Positions 26,393 to 34,526 of a DNA stretch of 64,000 nt are shown one piece after another. Positions within the stretch are counted from its first letter, which is position 1. Each line of letters starts with the position of its first letter. The notes under the pieces were generated by a model that saw nothing but the letters and a program-made list of their open reading frames with translations, searched no databases and was not told the origin of the DNA. The stretch is from Bin87 sp965116785 (GTDB lineage: Bacteria; Chloroflexota; Dehalococcoidia; Lucifugimonadales; UBA3495). A program made the translations under genes and the position numbers. The DNA lies in NCBI GenBank assembly GCA_965116785.1, contig OZ220731.1, positions 2,852,001-2,916,000 of the forward strand, in the 5' to 3' direction.

Positions 26393-26941
26393 ATGCCCCG
26401 GCGCATCAGCCGGCGCTTCCATCTGCCACTGTTCATCGAGCTGTACAACGTACAGTTCTTCCGGCTCAAAACCCGCTACCTGTGGCAATCGGCCCTGGCG
26501 GCGGTAGTGATGCTCATCGTCATGCTGATGGTGGACTCCGTGGCCGACGCGGTCCTGGCCGCCGGTCTGGGCTCCAGCGCGGTCATCGTGTTCGTGCACC
26601 CCAACTCCAGCAGCGCGGCGCTGAGGCACCTGGTGGGAGGACACGTCCTCGGATTGATGGTGGGCGCGCTGACGTCCTTCGCGTTATTCCACGCCGGCTG
26701 GGTTCCGGTACCCGACCACGCGCATCACTGGGCCGCCCACGTTGCGGCAGCCATGACGCTGGGCGTGGTGATCCTGCTGATGTCGATAACGGACACGGAA
26801 CACCCGCCGGCCGCGGCGACCGGCCTGGGTTTCGCCCTCCAGAGCCTGGAATTCACGCTGGTAATGCTGTTCATCGCCGCCGTCCTGACGCTGGCCGCCG
26901 GCAAGATCATCTTCCGAGCCTACATCCGCGACCTGGACTGA
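26393..26941 (+). CDS. HPP family integral membrane protein
   Basis: A 182-residue membrane protein. I place the start at ATG 26393; the open frame to 26228 adds an Arg-rich stretch unlike the family. Four hydrophobic helices follow (about 30-50, 58-75, 90-108, 122-175). HPNSSSAALRHLVGGHVLG (about 68-86) and DTEHPPAAATGLGF (about 132-145) match the HPP motif repeated in this family. Bacterial HPP proteins are membrane proteins of largely unknown function, with plant members implicated in nitrite transport. No partner gene is obvious. Confidence 0.75.
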   Translation: MPRRISRRFHLPLFIELYNVQFFRLKTRYLWQSALAAVVMLIVMLMVDSVADAVLAAGLGSSAVIVFVHPNSSSAALRHLVGGHVLGLMVGALTSFALFHAGWVPVPDHAHHWAAHVAAAMTLGVVILLMSITDTEHPPAAATGLGFALQSLEFTLVMLFIAAVLTLAAGKIIFRAYIRDLD

Positions 26942-26986
26942 CGCCGGTACCGGAACGCCGGTCCTGCGGGCCGCAAGGTGCGGCTG

Positions 26987-26995
26987 TGCTACCAT
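26987..26995 (+). promoter_or_regulatory. Extended -10 promoter candidate (TGCTACCAT)
   Basis: TGnTAnnAT motif 53 bases before the antitoxin-like gene at 27048. Confidence 0.35.
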
Positions 26996-27047
26996 GTCTG
27001 GCGTATACGAAGTGCAGCCATTCCCATCCTGGCTCGCGAGGCCGACC

Positions 27048-27314
27048 ATGGACACGTTCAAGACCACCGCCAAGATTACCAAAGGCGGCGTCCTGATTCT
27101 GAACGATCTACCCTTCGAGGAGAATATTGAAGTGGAGGTCACTGTCCAACGTCAGCCTGAGGGTTTCGTCAGGATGGAAGTGGACCCTAACGACCTCAGC
27201 CGTCCCGCCCTGCACAACCCGCTCAAGGGCACTGTCATTTGGCATACAGACCCATTTGAACCGGCCATCCCGGAAGGGGAGTGGGAAATGCTGGCCAACG
27301 GGGCCAAGTTCTAA
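27048..27314 (+). CDS. Orphan antitoxin-like small protein
   Basis: An 88-residue protein starting at ATG 27048 (GAGG upstream). MDTFKTTAKITKGGVLILNDLPF followed by EVEVTV resembles the N-terminal swapped-hairpin segment of DUF2281/AbrB-like antitoxins. LKGTVIWHTDPFEPAIPEGEWEML (about 60-83) is the C-terminal tail these proteins use to bind a toxin. No PIN or other toxin gene follows; instead a palindromic repeat lies 33 bases downstream. It may be a solitary antitoxin or the surviving half of a pair. Confidence 0.6.
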   Translation: MDTFKTTAKITKGGVLILNDLPFEENIEVEVTVQRQPEGFVRMEVDPNDLSRPALHNPLKGTVIWHTDPFEPAIPEGEWEMLANGAKF

Positions 27315-27346
27315 TCAACGCTCATGTGTACCCATTTTCGCAAATC

Positions 27347-27456
27347 GTCAGAATCAGGATTTGCGGGATTTTATGATTTGACAGGATTGGGAGAGCTCTA
27401 TCATGGGACGGTTCCAATCCTGGTGATCCCGAAATCTTGAAAATCCTGCTTCTGAC
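27347..27456. repeat. Inverted-repeat element (GTCAGAATCAGGATT family)
   Basis: GTCAGAATCAGGATT and AATCCTGCTTCTGAC bound a 110-bp copy, with one mismatch between the arms. It is the third complete member of the family found at 7540 and 8974. Confidence 0.8.
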
Positions 27457-27577
27457 GTTTGCCTGCCGCAAACTGGATACGCGTGAGCTAATCAACGTCC
27501 TCACCGGAATTGTCGGCAACGGCAGCACTCACGTGACAATCCTTGACACCCATATTGACGTTTAAGGAATTGAACTC

Positions 27578-28990
27578 ATGCCCGACTCCCTGTCCCGCCA
27601 GCTTGCCCGCTGGGCCGTCAATCTGGACGCCGCCGACCTGCCGCCGTCCGTAGTCGACAAGATGCAGACCTCGCTGCTCCACGCCACGGTGGTGGCCATC
27701 ATCGGCGCCGAAACCCACCACGGCAAGGCCGCAGTGGACCTGGCCCTTGCCGAAGAAGCCTCTGCCCACGGCGCCAGCATCCTGGCCTCCGGCGGACGCG
27801 CGACCCGCTGCGGGGCGGCCTTCGCCAACAGCAAGCTGATGCATGCCACCAACCAGGCGGATTCCTACCGGATGCTGACACACCCTGGCCCGTGCATCAT
27901 TCCCGCCGCGTTGGCCTCCGCGCAGCTCGGTGGCGCCTCCGGAGCCCAGCTCATCACCGCCATGGCCGCCGGATACGAGGTGGAGTCACGCATCGCCGGG
28001 GATTTCATCGCTTCCACTCAGGCCCGAGGGTTTCGCTCCAGCCCCGTCTACGGGACGCTCGGGGCCGCCGTCGCCACCGGCAAGCTGCTTGGGCTGACCG
28101 AGGACCAGATGGTCACCGCCGTCGCCCTGGCCTGCACGTTCACGGCCGGAACCAACGAGGGCCCACGCTCCGGCGGTCGGGAGATGATGTTCCACGAGCC
28201 CCAGTCCACGCGCAGCGGCATCATGGCCGCCCTTTTGGCTCGCGAGGACGTTCGAGGATCCGAAGAGGCTCTGGAAGGACCGGCCGGTTTCTACAACGCC
28301 TTTACCGGCAACAACCGGGGTGAACTCTCCTACGTGTTCACGGGCCCACAGCAGGTGTCGTTCGAGCCGGTAACGGAAGGCTTGGGAACCCGCTGGGAAC
28401 TGCTGCACACCGTGCTCAAAATGTACCCGACGGCCGGTTACAACTGCCCCGTGATCGACCTGATGACGGACATACGGCGGTCCCACCAGCTGGCCATCGA
28501 CGAGATAGAGCGCATCACGATCGACATGAACTGGCTGGAGACCCTCTACCCTTCCCCTGCCTTCCCCAACCCGTCGCGCGGCCAGGCAATTGTGGGCAGC
28601 ACCCACTACTTCGCCGCCTACGTGGCCGTGAATGGAAGCTATCCGCCGCTGCGCACTCGCATCGATCCCGGTGACGATTCCGACGCCGCCTCCGCTGAAA
28701 ACCACGACGCAGTGGTCTCGCTGATGCGCAAGGTCCAGATCGTTGGACACAAGGACCGGCCGGCTTTTGCCCCGCACATCACCATCGACATGGCCGGAGG
28801 AAATGTGTACCGGGGCGAATACCAGGGCAACGAACTGGAATGGGGCCTGGACACCGAGGTAGAACGCCTTCAACCGCTGTTCTCGCAGATCAACTGGCCT
28901 GCCACAAAGCTGGAAGCCACGGTTGCCGCGGCGCGGGACATCCCAACTGCCTCTGACATCAGCGGTTTGATTGCCGCCGGCACACTCTGA
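27578..28990 (+). CDS. MmgE/PrpD family protein
   Basis: A 470-residue member of the MmgE/PrpD family, which includes 2-methylcitrate dehydratase, cis-aconitate decarboxylase and immune-responsive gene 1. It has the all-helical large domain with LARWAVNLDAADLPPSVVDKMQTSLLHATVVAIIGAE and the segment FANSKLMHATNQADSY (about 88-103, equivalent to the usual ANGxxxHxxDxDD). HTVLKMYPTAGYNCPVIDLM (about 280-299) is the family's K-x-Y-P-x-xxx-xH-like segment, but the usual CCxxxH is not present. The exact reaction is therefore not assigned. It is followed by an SDR gene in the same direction. Confidence 0.85.
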   Translation: MPDSLSRQLARWAVNLDAADLPPSVVDKMQTSLLHATVVAIIGAETHHGKAAVDLALAEEASAHGASILASGGRATRCGAAFANSKLMHATNQADSYRMLTHPGPCIIPAALASAQLGGASGAQLITAMAAGYEVESRIAGDFIASTQARGFRSSPVYGTLGAAVATGKLLGLTEDQMVTAVALACTFTAGTNEGPRSGGREMMFHEPQSTRSGIMAALLAREDVRGSEEALEGPAGFYNAFTGNNRGELSYVFTGPQQVSFEPVTEGLGTRWELLHTVLKMYPTAGYNCPVIDLMTDIRRSHQLAIDEIERITIDMNWLETLYPSPAFPNPSRGQAIVGSTHYFAAYVAVNGSYPPLRTRIDPGDDSDAASAENHDAVVSLMRKVQIVGHKDRPAFAPHITIDMAGGNVYRGEYQGNELEWGLDTEVERLQPLFSQINWPATKLEATVAAARDIPTASDISGLIAAGTL

Positions 28991-29087
28991 AATTTCGCGC
29001 CCGGCTCGGGATAAAATACGAGGGAACTCTCTATTCACGCAGACGGTCGTACAGGCCGACTACCCCAACTGATCGCAGGAGTGAATC

Positions 29088-29882
29088 ATGCTGCCAGGAC
29101 TGGAAGGCAAGGCCGCTTTGGTTACCGGAGGGAGCAAGGGCATCGGCAAATCCATCGCGTACGCCCTGGCCCGGGACGGCTGCGCCGTTGCCATCTGCGC
29201 CCGAGGTGAGGATGACCTGCGGGCCGCTGCTGCCGAAATCGGTGACGCCACCGGAGCGCGCGTCATACCCATCCGCGCCGACATGACGGCGCCCGAGGAC
29301 ATCGTCCAACTCGTGCGTGAGACCGTGAACGGGCTGGGCCGGCTCGACATCCTGGTCAACAACGCGGTGAACAGCACCAGCGACCGCGCCAGCCAGATCC
29401 CGGACGACGTCATCCTGAACCACATCACCACCAAGGTGATGGGCTACATCCGCTGCGCCCGGGAGTGCGTGCCCCACATGATCGCGTCCGGCGGCGGCCG
29501 GATCATCAACATCGGAGGCATGGCAGCGCGGAACTCCAGCCCGACCAATCCGGGATCGGGCGTCACCAACTCAGCCATGTCCAACTACTCCAAGGCCCTG
29601 TCGGACGACGTGGCGGCGGACGGCATCCTGGTCAACTGCATCCACCCGGGCAGCACCCGCACGGAGCGTTACATGGGCCTGGTCGCCGAGCGCGCCTTGC
29701 GGAACAACACCTCATCCGAGGCGGAACTGGCAGGGTCAGTCGCCGAGATTCCCATCGGCCGCATGATCGAACCGGATGACATCGCGAACCTGGCCGCGTT
29801 CCTGTGCTCGGATTTGGCCTCCGCAATCACCGGCCAGACCATCGCGGTGGACGGGGGAGCCGGGCGGGGCGTTCACTTCTAA
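29088..29882 (+). CDS. Short-chain dehydrogenase/reductase (SDR)
   Basis: A 264-residue classical SDR. The cofactor loop is TGGSKGIGKS (residues 13-22), with LVNNAVNS (about 88) in place of NNAG. The active-site Tyr-x-x-x-Lys reads YSKALSDD (about 165), where the position four before Lys should hold Tyr. Here NYSKAL places Tyr two before Lys, so the YxxxK spacing is altered. The PG(x)T segment is IHPGSTRTERY (about 187). The C-terminal CSDLASAITGQTIAVDGGAGRG is canonical. A 3-oxoacyl-reductase or alcohol dehydrogenase-type role is possible, but the active site deserves checking. Confidence 0.88.
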   Translation: MLPGLEGKAALVTGGSKGIGKSIAYALARDGCAVAICARGEDDLRAAAAEIGDATGARVIPIRADMTAPEDIVQLVRETVNGLGRLDILVNNAVNSTSDRASQIPDDVILNHITTKVMGYIRCARECVPHMIASGGGRIINIGGMAARNSSPTNPGSGVTNSAMSNYSKALSDDVAADGILVNCIHPGSTRTERYMGLVAERALRNNTSSEAELAGSVAEIPIGRMIEPDDIANLAAFLCSDLASAITGQTIAVDGGAGRGVHF

Positions 29883-29968
29883 TCCAACCGCGCGCGATCC
29901 CGAGCGTCCTCGAACTCTGTCACCAGGCCGCAACTGTATTGTCTGCGGCGACACGACTCAATGGGCAG

Positions 29969-30487
29969 TCAATTCATGCCCAATTCGCGCAGCGCGTCGG
30001 CGAAGTTGGAATCGAGAACGTAGGCGTCTTCGGTTCGGTCGTAAATGAGCGGGCGGGGCAGGTCCACGTTTCCCCGACGGCGCTTCAATCGGTTCAAGCT
30101 GTGCCCCTGGCTCGACAGCGAGCCCGACAGTTCCCGCTGCGTAAGCCGCAGGGTGTGCATCAGTTGCGCGCGTTTTTGCGTGTGACTAGGCGAGCGGGAA
30201 ACCCGCAGCATGGCCTGCCGAGCCGTGTCTGACAGATTCCGCCAGAACGTTGTCACGTAACTGGCGTTCCAGGTAGCTCCCGCTGTTTCCGCTGTCGTTT
30301 CTGTCGGCTCTCCCTCTTCTGTCCCGGCTTCCGGCGCTATGTTAACGGCTGTCGCTTCACCGGCCGTTTCTCTCGCCGCTGCGGTCGGGGCGGCCGGGGT
30401 CGGGTCGATAGCCCGGCCTGCCATCCCTCTCAGCGTCGCCACCACCTCATCCACATCGCCCTCAATCGTTATTGTGACGTTGGCCAA
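29969..30487 (-). CDS. Protein of unknown function, TTG start
   Basis: A 172-residue protein. I start it at TTG 30487 because a CAGGAG ribosome site lies seven bases upstream; the longer frame from 30598 has no start signal. Residues 3-20 (NVTITIEGDVDEVVATLRGM) are a short beta-alpha unit. A Pro/Ala/Thr-rich acidic linker follows (about 22-65). The C-terminal half (WNASYVTTFWRNLSDTARQAML, then LTQRELSGSLSSQGHSLNRLKRR) is helical and looks like a helix-turn-helix DNA-binding domain. No family recognised. It may be a small regulator; no partner is adjacent. Confidence 0.55.
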   Translation of the reverse strand: MANVTITIEGDVDEVVATLRGMAGRAIDPTPAAPTAAARETAGEATAVNIAPEAGTEEGEPTETTAETAGATWNASYVTTFWRNLSDTARQAMLRVSRSPSHTQKRAQLMHTLRLTQRELSGSLSSQGHSLNRLKRRRGNVDLPRPLIYDRTEDAYVLDSNFADALRELGMN

Positions 30488-30594
30488 AGTTTTGCTCCTG
30501 GTTGCCCGAATTTTACGCTGCGCTGCCGGTGTTCTATATAATCTAACATACGTATTGCTCAATACACCATACCACTCAATAACCAAAATTAATT

Positions 30595-31596
30595 TCACCG
30601 ATTAATCGCGGCCAATAACGCGGCTTCCAATACTCGCGGCGGTACATATTGCTCAAATCGATCAGCGATCCGGCCTTCGCTTCCCACCAAGAACGTCCAG
30701 GGCTCAGAAACGAGGCCCCATTCGTCGACGGCAGGAACCAGCTCGCGGGCCGGATCCGCGGCGTCGATACGGTGTGGGTCCCGGTACACCTCAACGTGAA
30801 CGAAATTGGCCTGGCCTTCATACCTGCCGGCCAAATCCGACAGGTCCGACACCTGAGGCCCGCAGGTCGCCGTGACGCAAAAGGCCGGCGTGGCGAAGGT
30901 GATCACCGCGGGCTTCCCCGCCCTCACCGCCTGGGCCACCGACAACCGGTACAGCGCCGGATCCGGTTCGGGACTGCTGCTGATGGTGCTAAGGTCCGTC
31001 ACCGTCGTCACCGTCGGCGTGTCGGATAGAGGCGCAGGGTCGCCGATGAACGGCGCGCGGTGCGTCGGAGCCACCGACACCACCGACCCTATGGTCAGCG
31101 ATTCCGCCACTTCCGAGGGCGGCTGGGCATAGTCGAAGGTGGCGTGCAACTCCCAAATTCCCAGCGTATCTCCGGTGGCGGTTCCGGCTTGACTGAAAGA
31201 CACGTCGGCGACGAAAACTCCCCGACGGCCATCGGGAGGCCAGGGCAAAAATTCCGCCTCGGTTCGGTGTCGCACCTGTCCCTTCGCCGCTCCCGGCTCG
31301 TAATATACCGCCCGCACCGCCACGGTGTCGGGGCGGACCGGCATGTAGTCCCGATCCACCAATCCGAAGGAAATCCGGTTGTCGCCAACGGCGAGATCGC
31401 TGTTGCTCACCACCAGGCTCACCGGGGGGCCGCCCGGAGGCTGTGAAAACGGATCGTCCGGATTAGTGCCCGGCGTACACGCCAGCGCCGCCAACCAAAC
31501 CAAAAAGATTGCTGCCGTCAAACTCCGCGGCGACGCCAAGCGACCGGTCTTCCAATCCCTGGCCACATCAATAAGGTTGGGGCAAGATGGGGTCAA
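30595..31596 (-). CDS. Exported thioredoxin-fold lipoprotein-like protein
   Basis: A 333-residue protein. The N-terminus carries a hydrophobic segment ending AALAC (about residue 40), a lipoprotein-like cleavage site with imperfect lipobox. Residues 50-170 form a beta-rich region (LVVSNSDLAVGDNRISFGLVD). The C-terminal 125 residues look like a thioredoxin fold: PAVITFATPAFCVTATCGPQV (Cys at about 236 and 241), and WTFLVGSEGRIADRF as the later strand with cis-Pro region altered. The Cys spacing is wider than CxxC, so disulfide exchange is uncertain. The family resembles redoxin-like proteins of Chloroflexota. The start could also lie downstream of 31596. Confidence 0.7.
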   Translation of the reverse strand: MTPSCPNLIDVARDWKTGRLASPRSLTAAIFLVWLAALACTPGTNPDDPFSQPPGGPPVSLVVSNSDLAVGDNRISFGLVDRDYMPVRPDTVAVRAVYYEPGAAKGQVRHRTEAEFLPWPPDGRRGVFVADVSFSQAGTATGDTLGIWELHATFDYAQPPSEVAESLTIGSVVSVAPTHRAPFIGDPAPLSDTPTVTTVTDLSTISSSPEPDPALYRLSVAQAVRAGKPAVITFATPAFCVTATCGPQVSDLSDLAGRYEGQANFVHVEVYRDPHRIDAADPARELVPAVDEWGLVSEPWTFLVGSEGRIADRFEQYVPPRVLEAALLAAINR

Positions 31597-32110
31597 TGCG
31601 AACCTTCTGACTTCCGGTTTGCTGCCGAATTCCTAATGGATATAAACTATATACGTGTCCAAACATGAAACCGGACTGGTTCCAAAACGAGTGTGGGTTA
31701 TATTGCTCATCACCCAGCCGTTTTCGGAACACGATGCAATGTCTCTGTCGGAATGTGCCGCCGCAGTAGCCGAGAATCAAAATGACCAGTCGAATCATGG
31801 TCTGTCGTCTCGACCTTCGCAGGACGCGGAATATCCAAGGTTTGGCCAGAACTCGCTTGAACGCCATCCTGGTCTTCCTGATACGGCCTTGCGCCCGGTC
31901 ATCGACAACCGAGGGTGACCGCATCAACTGCCTGGAAATTATAGGGACTGCCGTACAGCGGCGCAATGCCGCCGGACTTCCCGGTTGGCGGGGGAGTCCC
32001 GTCGCGAGGGTGGTCGGCCCGCATGCCCGACTTGATGCGGCCAAACGCTGCGCAAGACATTATGGTCTATAATCTATCCATCCCATTTCGACACTCCACG
32101 AGAGGCAGAT
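31597..32110. other. Gap of 514 bases without a convincing gene
   Basis: Both strands carry open frames but with atypical composition (Arg/Cys-rich, no ribosome site). A TATAAT box at 32068-32073 lies 38 bases before the luciferase-like gene and is its likely promoter. I see nothing else. Confidence 0.5.
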
Positions 32111-33145
32111 ATGCGCTTCGGCTCCTTCGTATTCCCCGTCAGCCACCAACCCGAGAACGATTCAGCCGTCATCGACAGCACCCTGGACGAGATCGTGCTC
32201 GCCGAAAAGATCGGCATGCATTCGGTCTGGCTAACCGAGCACCATTTCGACGGCGCCGCCGCCCACGCGGACCCACTGGTTCTGGGCGCCGCCGTGGCCT
32301 CCCGGACCACCCACCTCAAGATCGGTTTCGCCGTTGTGGAACTGGCCTTCCATCATCCGGTTCGCCTTGCGGTGCAGACGTCACTGCTGGACAACCTGAG
32401 CCACGGACGACTCATCGTCGGCACCGGCCGCGGGTCCGCCTACAACCACTATGAGTACATCGGGTTTGGCATCACGATGGAAGACGGCCTGGCGCGGCTG
32501 GATGAAGCCGAAGAACTGCTGGTCAAAGCATGGACCGGCGACCCGCTGGACCACGAAGGCGCCCACTGGGACGTGGAGTTCCCGCTGCTGCGGCCCCGTC
32601 CCTATCAGCAGCCCCATCCGCCGCTGATCCGCGCCTGCATCAGTGAGGCTTCCACCATCCGGATGGCCGAGATTGGCCGCCCGGTGATGATCGGCATACA
32701 AACCCTGGAGAATCTGCAGTCACGGCTGGAACGCTACCGGGCCACCATGCTGGACTCGGGATTCACTGAAGAGCAGGCCGAAGCCACGCTGGACCAGTGC
32801 TGGGCATCCCGTGACCTCTTCATGGCCGACAGCTACGACGAGGCCCACGAGATCGCCGCCGCGGGCTTCGAACGGGAGCGCACCCACTTCCGCCGCGCCC
32901 GTGAGCTCTACAACCCCGGCGGGTTCCCTCCCCCCGATCCCAACCGCCCCATTCCCGCCGGCGAGAGCCTGGAGCACTCGTTCATCATGGGCACGCCTTC
33001 CCAGGTGGCGGAGCAGGTGGCCGCCATGCGCGACATCGGCGTGCGCAACCTGATGCTCAAGCTGAACGTGGGCGAAATGGACACCCACAAGGTGCAGAAA
33101 TCCATGCGGATGTTGGGCGAGAAGGTCATGCCGCACTTCGCCTAG
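32111..33145 (+). CDS. LLM-class flavin-dependent oxidoreductase
   Basis: A 344-residue bacterial-luciferase-type TIM barrel. MRFGSFVFPVSHQPEND starts it. HSVWLTEHHFDGAAAHADPLVLGAAVASRTTHLKIG (about 36-71) contains the EHHF motif typical of luciferase alpha-like proteins. LDNLSHGRLIVGTGRGSAYNHYEYIGFG (about 94-121) is the flavin phosphate region, and PHPPLIRACISEAS (about 173) the later core. The C-terminal 80 residues carry FIMGTPSQVAEQVAAMRDIGVRNLMLKLNVG. The superfamily uses reduced flavin; the substrate is unknown. It belongs to a different subgroup from the 23444 gene. Convergent Uma2 genes follow. Confidence 0.92.
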   Translation: MRFGSFVFPVSHQPENDSAVIDSTLDEIVLAEKIGMHSVWLTEHHFDGAAAHADPLVLGAAVASRTTHLKIGFAVVELAFHHPVRLAVQTSLLDNLSHGRLIVGTGRGSAYNHYEYIGFGITMEDGLARLDEAEELLVKAWTGDPLDHEGAHWDVEFPLLRPRPYQQPHPPLIRACISEASTIRMAEIGRPVMIGIQTLENLQSRLERYRATMLDSGFTEEQAEATLDQCWASRDLFMADSYDEAHEIAAAGFERERTHFRRARELYNPGGFPPPDPNRPIPAGESLEHSFIMGTPSQVAEQVAAMRDIGVRNLMLKLNVGEMDTHKVQKSMRMLGEKVMPHFA

Positions 33146-33277
33146 CTCTGGTCCTGCTCCACCGGAGCTTGCGCATCCCCAGCCTCCGCATCCGACGGCC
33201 CGGCCGGCATCACGGTAAACCGCCGGATCTGAAGATCGAGCGCCTTGGCCGTGAGACGGCTTGGCCTGCGTCATCAT
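33146..33277 (-). pseudogene. Truncated, frameshifted Uma2 N-terminus
   Basis: From ATG 33277 the DNA matches the start of the intact Uma2 gene at 33898, including the GAGAGGACGGGGCC leader and MMTQAKP versus MTTQTKP. A frame shift then lets the segment LQIRRFTV line up with LPLRRFTV in another frame. The match ends at about 33200, close to the end of the luciferase-like gene. It is a remnant of a third tandem copy. Confidence 0.55.
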
Positions 33278-33292
33278 GGCCCCGTCCTCTCT

Positions 33293-33898
33293 CTATCCGG
33301 GCAGGATATCCTCCACTGACAGGGCGATATCGGGGAAGCAGCCGGGGGAGATGGTGTCGCCGGGGGCAAAGATACGTCGCGCCGCGTATCTGCCGTCGGC
33401 CGGTTCCGTGTGCGCTTCAATGACGCGATCAGGCAAGATGGTAAGCCAGACTTCGGGTATGCCGGCCCGGGCGTACCGGGGCAGCTTTTCGTTCCGGTCG
33501 TAGTCCGCAACCACTGCACTGTCACATACCTCAATTACCAACAGCGCGTCTGCCGGGCCGGGAGTCTTCGATGCGTAAAAATCCTCGCGCCCTTGCAGCA
33601 GAGACAAGTCGGATTCCGGGGCGTTATACTCGTCCAACGCCACCGTCGCGCGCACGCTGGAAATGGCGCGCCTTCCGAGCGCCAGTATCAGGAACGTATT
33701 CAGTTTAGTCACAGTGGAGTAAAAGCGACTGTTGAGGATGGGGGCCGAATCGACTATCACGCCTTCCAGCAAATCTACCCGTTCTTCTTTTTTCAGGATC
33801 CCCGCCTCCGCCATAGCGTAGTATTCGTCCACCGTGAACCGGCGCAGCGGGAGTTGAACGATACCGGCAGCCGGCGGTGGCTTGGTCTGCGTCGTCAT
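33293..33898 (-). CDS. Uma2 family putative endonuclease (copy 1)
   Basis: A 201-residue Uma2 (DUF820) protein with a PD-(D/E)xK-type fold. ATG 33898 has AGGAGAGG upstream. RRFTVDEYYAMAEAGIL (about 19-35), EERVDLLEGVIVD with the family Glu, then SDLSLLQG (about 116, Asp of the active site) and ALLVIEVCDSAVVADYDRNEKLPRYARAGIPEVW (about 134-167, Glu and Lys) are the diagnostic segments. The core metal residues (D, E-x-x, K) are therefore present. Uma2 genes are abundant in cyanobacteria and Chloroflexota and their role is unproved. It overlaps the next copy by 4 bp. Confidence 0.9.
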   Translation of the reverse strand: MTTQTKPPPAAGIVQLPLRRFTVDEYYAMAEAGILKKEERVDLLEGVIVDSAPILNSRFYSTVTKLNTFLILALGRRAISSVRATVALDEYNAPESDLSLLQGREDFYASKTPGPADALLVIEVCDSAVVADYDRNEKLPRYARAGIPEVWLTILPDRVIEAHTEPADGRYAARRIFAPGDTISPGCFPDIALSVEDILPG

Positions 33899-34500
33899 GG
33901 CCCCGTCCTCTCCTGATCGGGCAGGATCTCGTCCACCGACAGGGCGATATCGGGGAAGCAAGCGGGGGAGATGGTGCCGCCTGGTGTGTAGATGCGCTTG
34001 CGCGTATACCTACCACCGGAGGGCTCGGTGTGCGCTTCGATTATGCCCTCGGGCAGGACAGTGATCCAAACCTCTGGAATGCCGGCCTGAGCATACCGGG
34101 GCAGCTTTTCGTTCCGGTCGTAGTCAACCGAACTGTCGGCCACTTCAATGAGCAGGAGAACATCCACGGGAGTGGGCGGTCTCGATCGATAATAGTCCGC
34201 TCGCCGGCGCAGCAGCATCAGATCGGGATAAAGCCTGGAATATTCGTCCAATGCCAGCGGTCCCTGCACCCGCAACAGCGTCCCCTGATCAACTCCCGAT
34301 GGCAATATCTCGGTGTATATGTCAACCGTACCCGCATGAGGGTCGCCAATGGGGGCCATCTCAATTATCACCCCTTCCAGGAGTTCTACTCTGTCGCTTG
34401 AGGTGAGGATCCCCACTTCTACCAACGCCAGGAATTCTGCCGGCGTGAACCGCCGTACGCCGAGCTCCGTCGCGGGCCGGGGTTTGGCTTCTGTGGTCAT
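33895..34500 (-). CDS. Uma2 family putative endonuclease (copy 2)
   Basis: A 201-residue paralogue of the downstream gene, with an ATGA stop/start overlap between the two. Landmarks are RRFTPAEFLALVEVGIL (about 18-34), SDRVELLEGVIIEMAPIG, YPDLMLLRRRADYY (Asp at about 117), and VLLLIEVADSSVDYDRNEKLPRYAQAGIPEVW (about 132-163). The two copies share their C-terminal pattern, GGTISPACFPDIALSVDEILP versus the equivalent in copy 1, and probably arose by tandem duplication. The start at 34500 sits 22 bases after a GGAGGGTGTC ribosome-like site. Function not known. Confidence 0.9.
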   Translation of the reverse strand: MTTEAKPRPATELGVRRFTPAEFLALVEVGILTSSDRVELLEGVIIEMAPIGDPHAGTVDIYTEILPSGVDQGTLLRVQGPLALDEYSRLYPDLMLLRRRADYYRSRPPTPVDVLLLIEVADSSVDYDRNEKLPRYAQAGIPEVWITVLPEGIIEAHTEPSGGRYTRKRIYTPGGTISPACFPDIALSVDEILPDQERTGP

Positions 34501-34526
34501 GACACCCTCCGATCTGGCCGCAGCGG

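Noticed and set aside
31568..32044. Minus-strand gene of 158 residues
   Set aside because: No ribosome site or recognisable motif, atypical composition; I left the stretch as unassigned gap.
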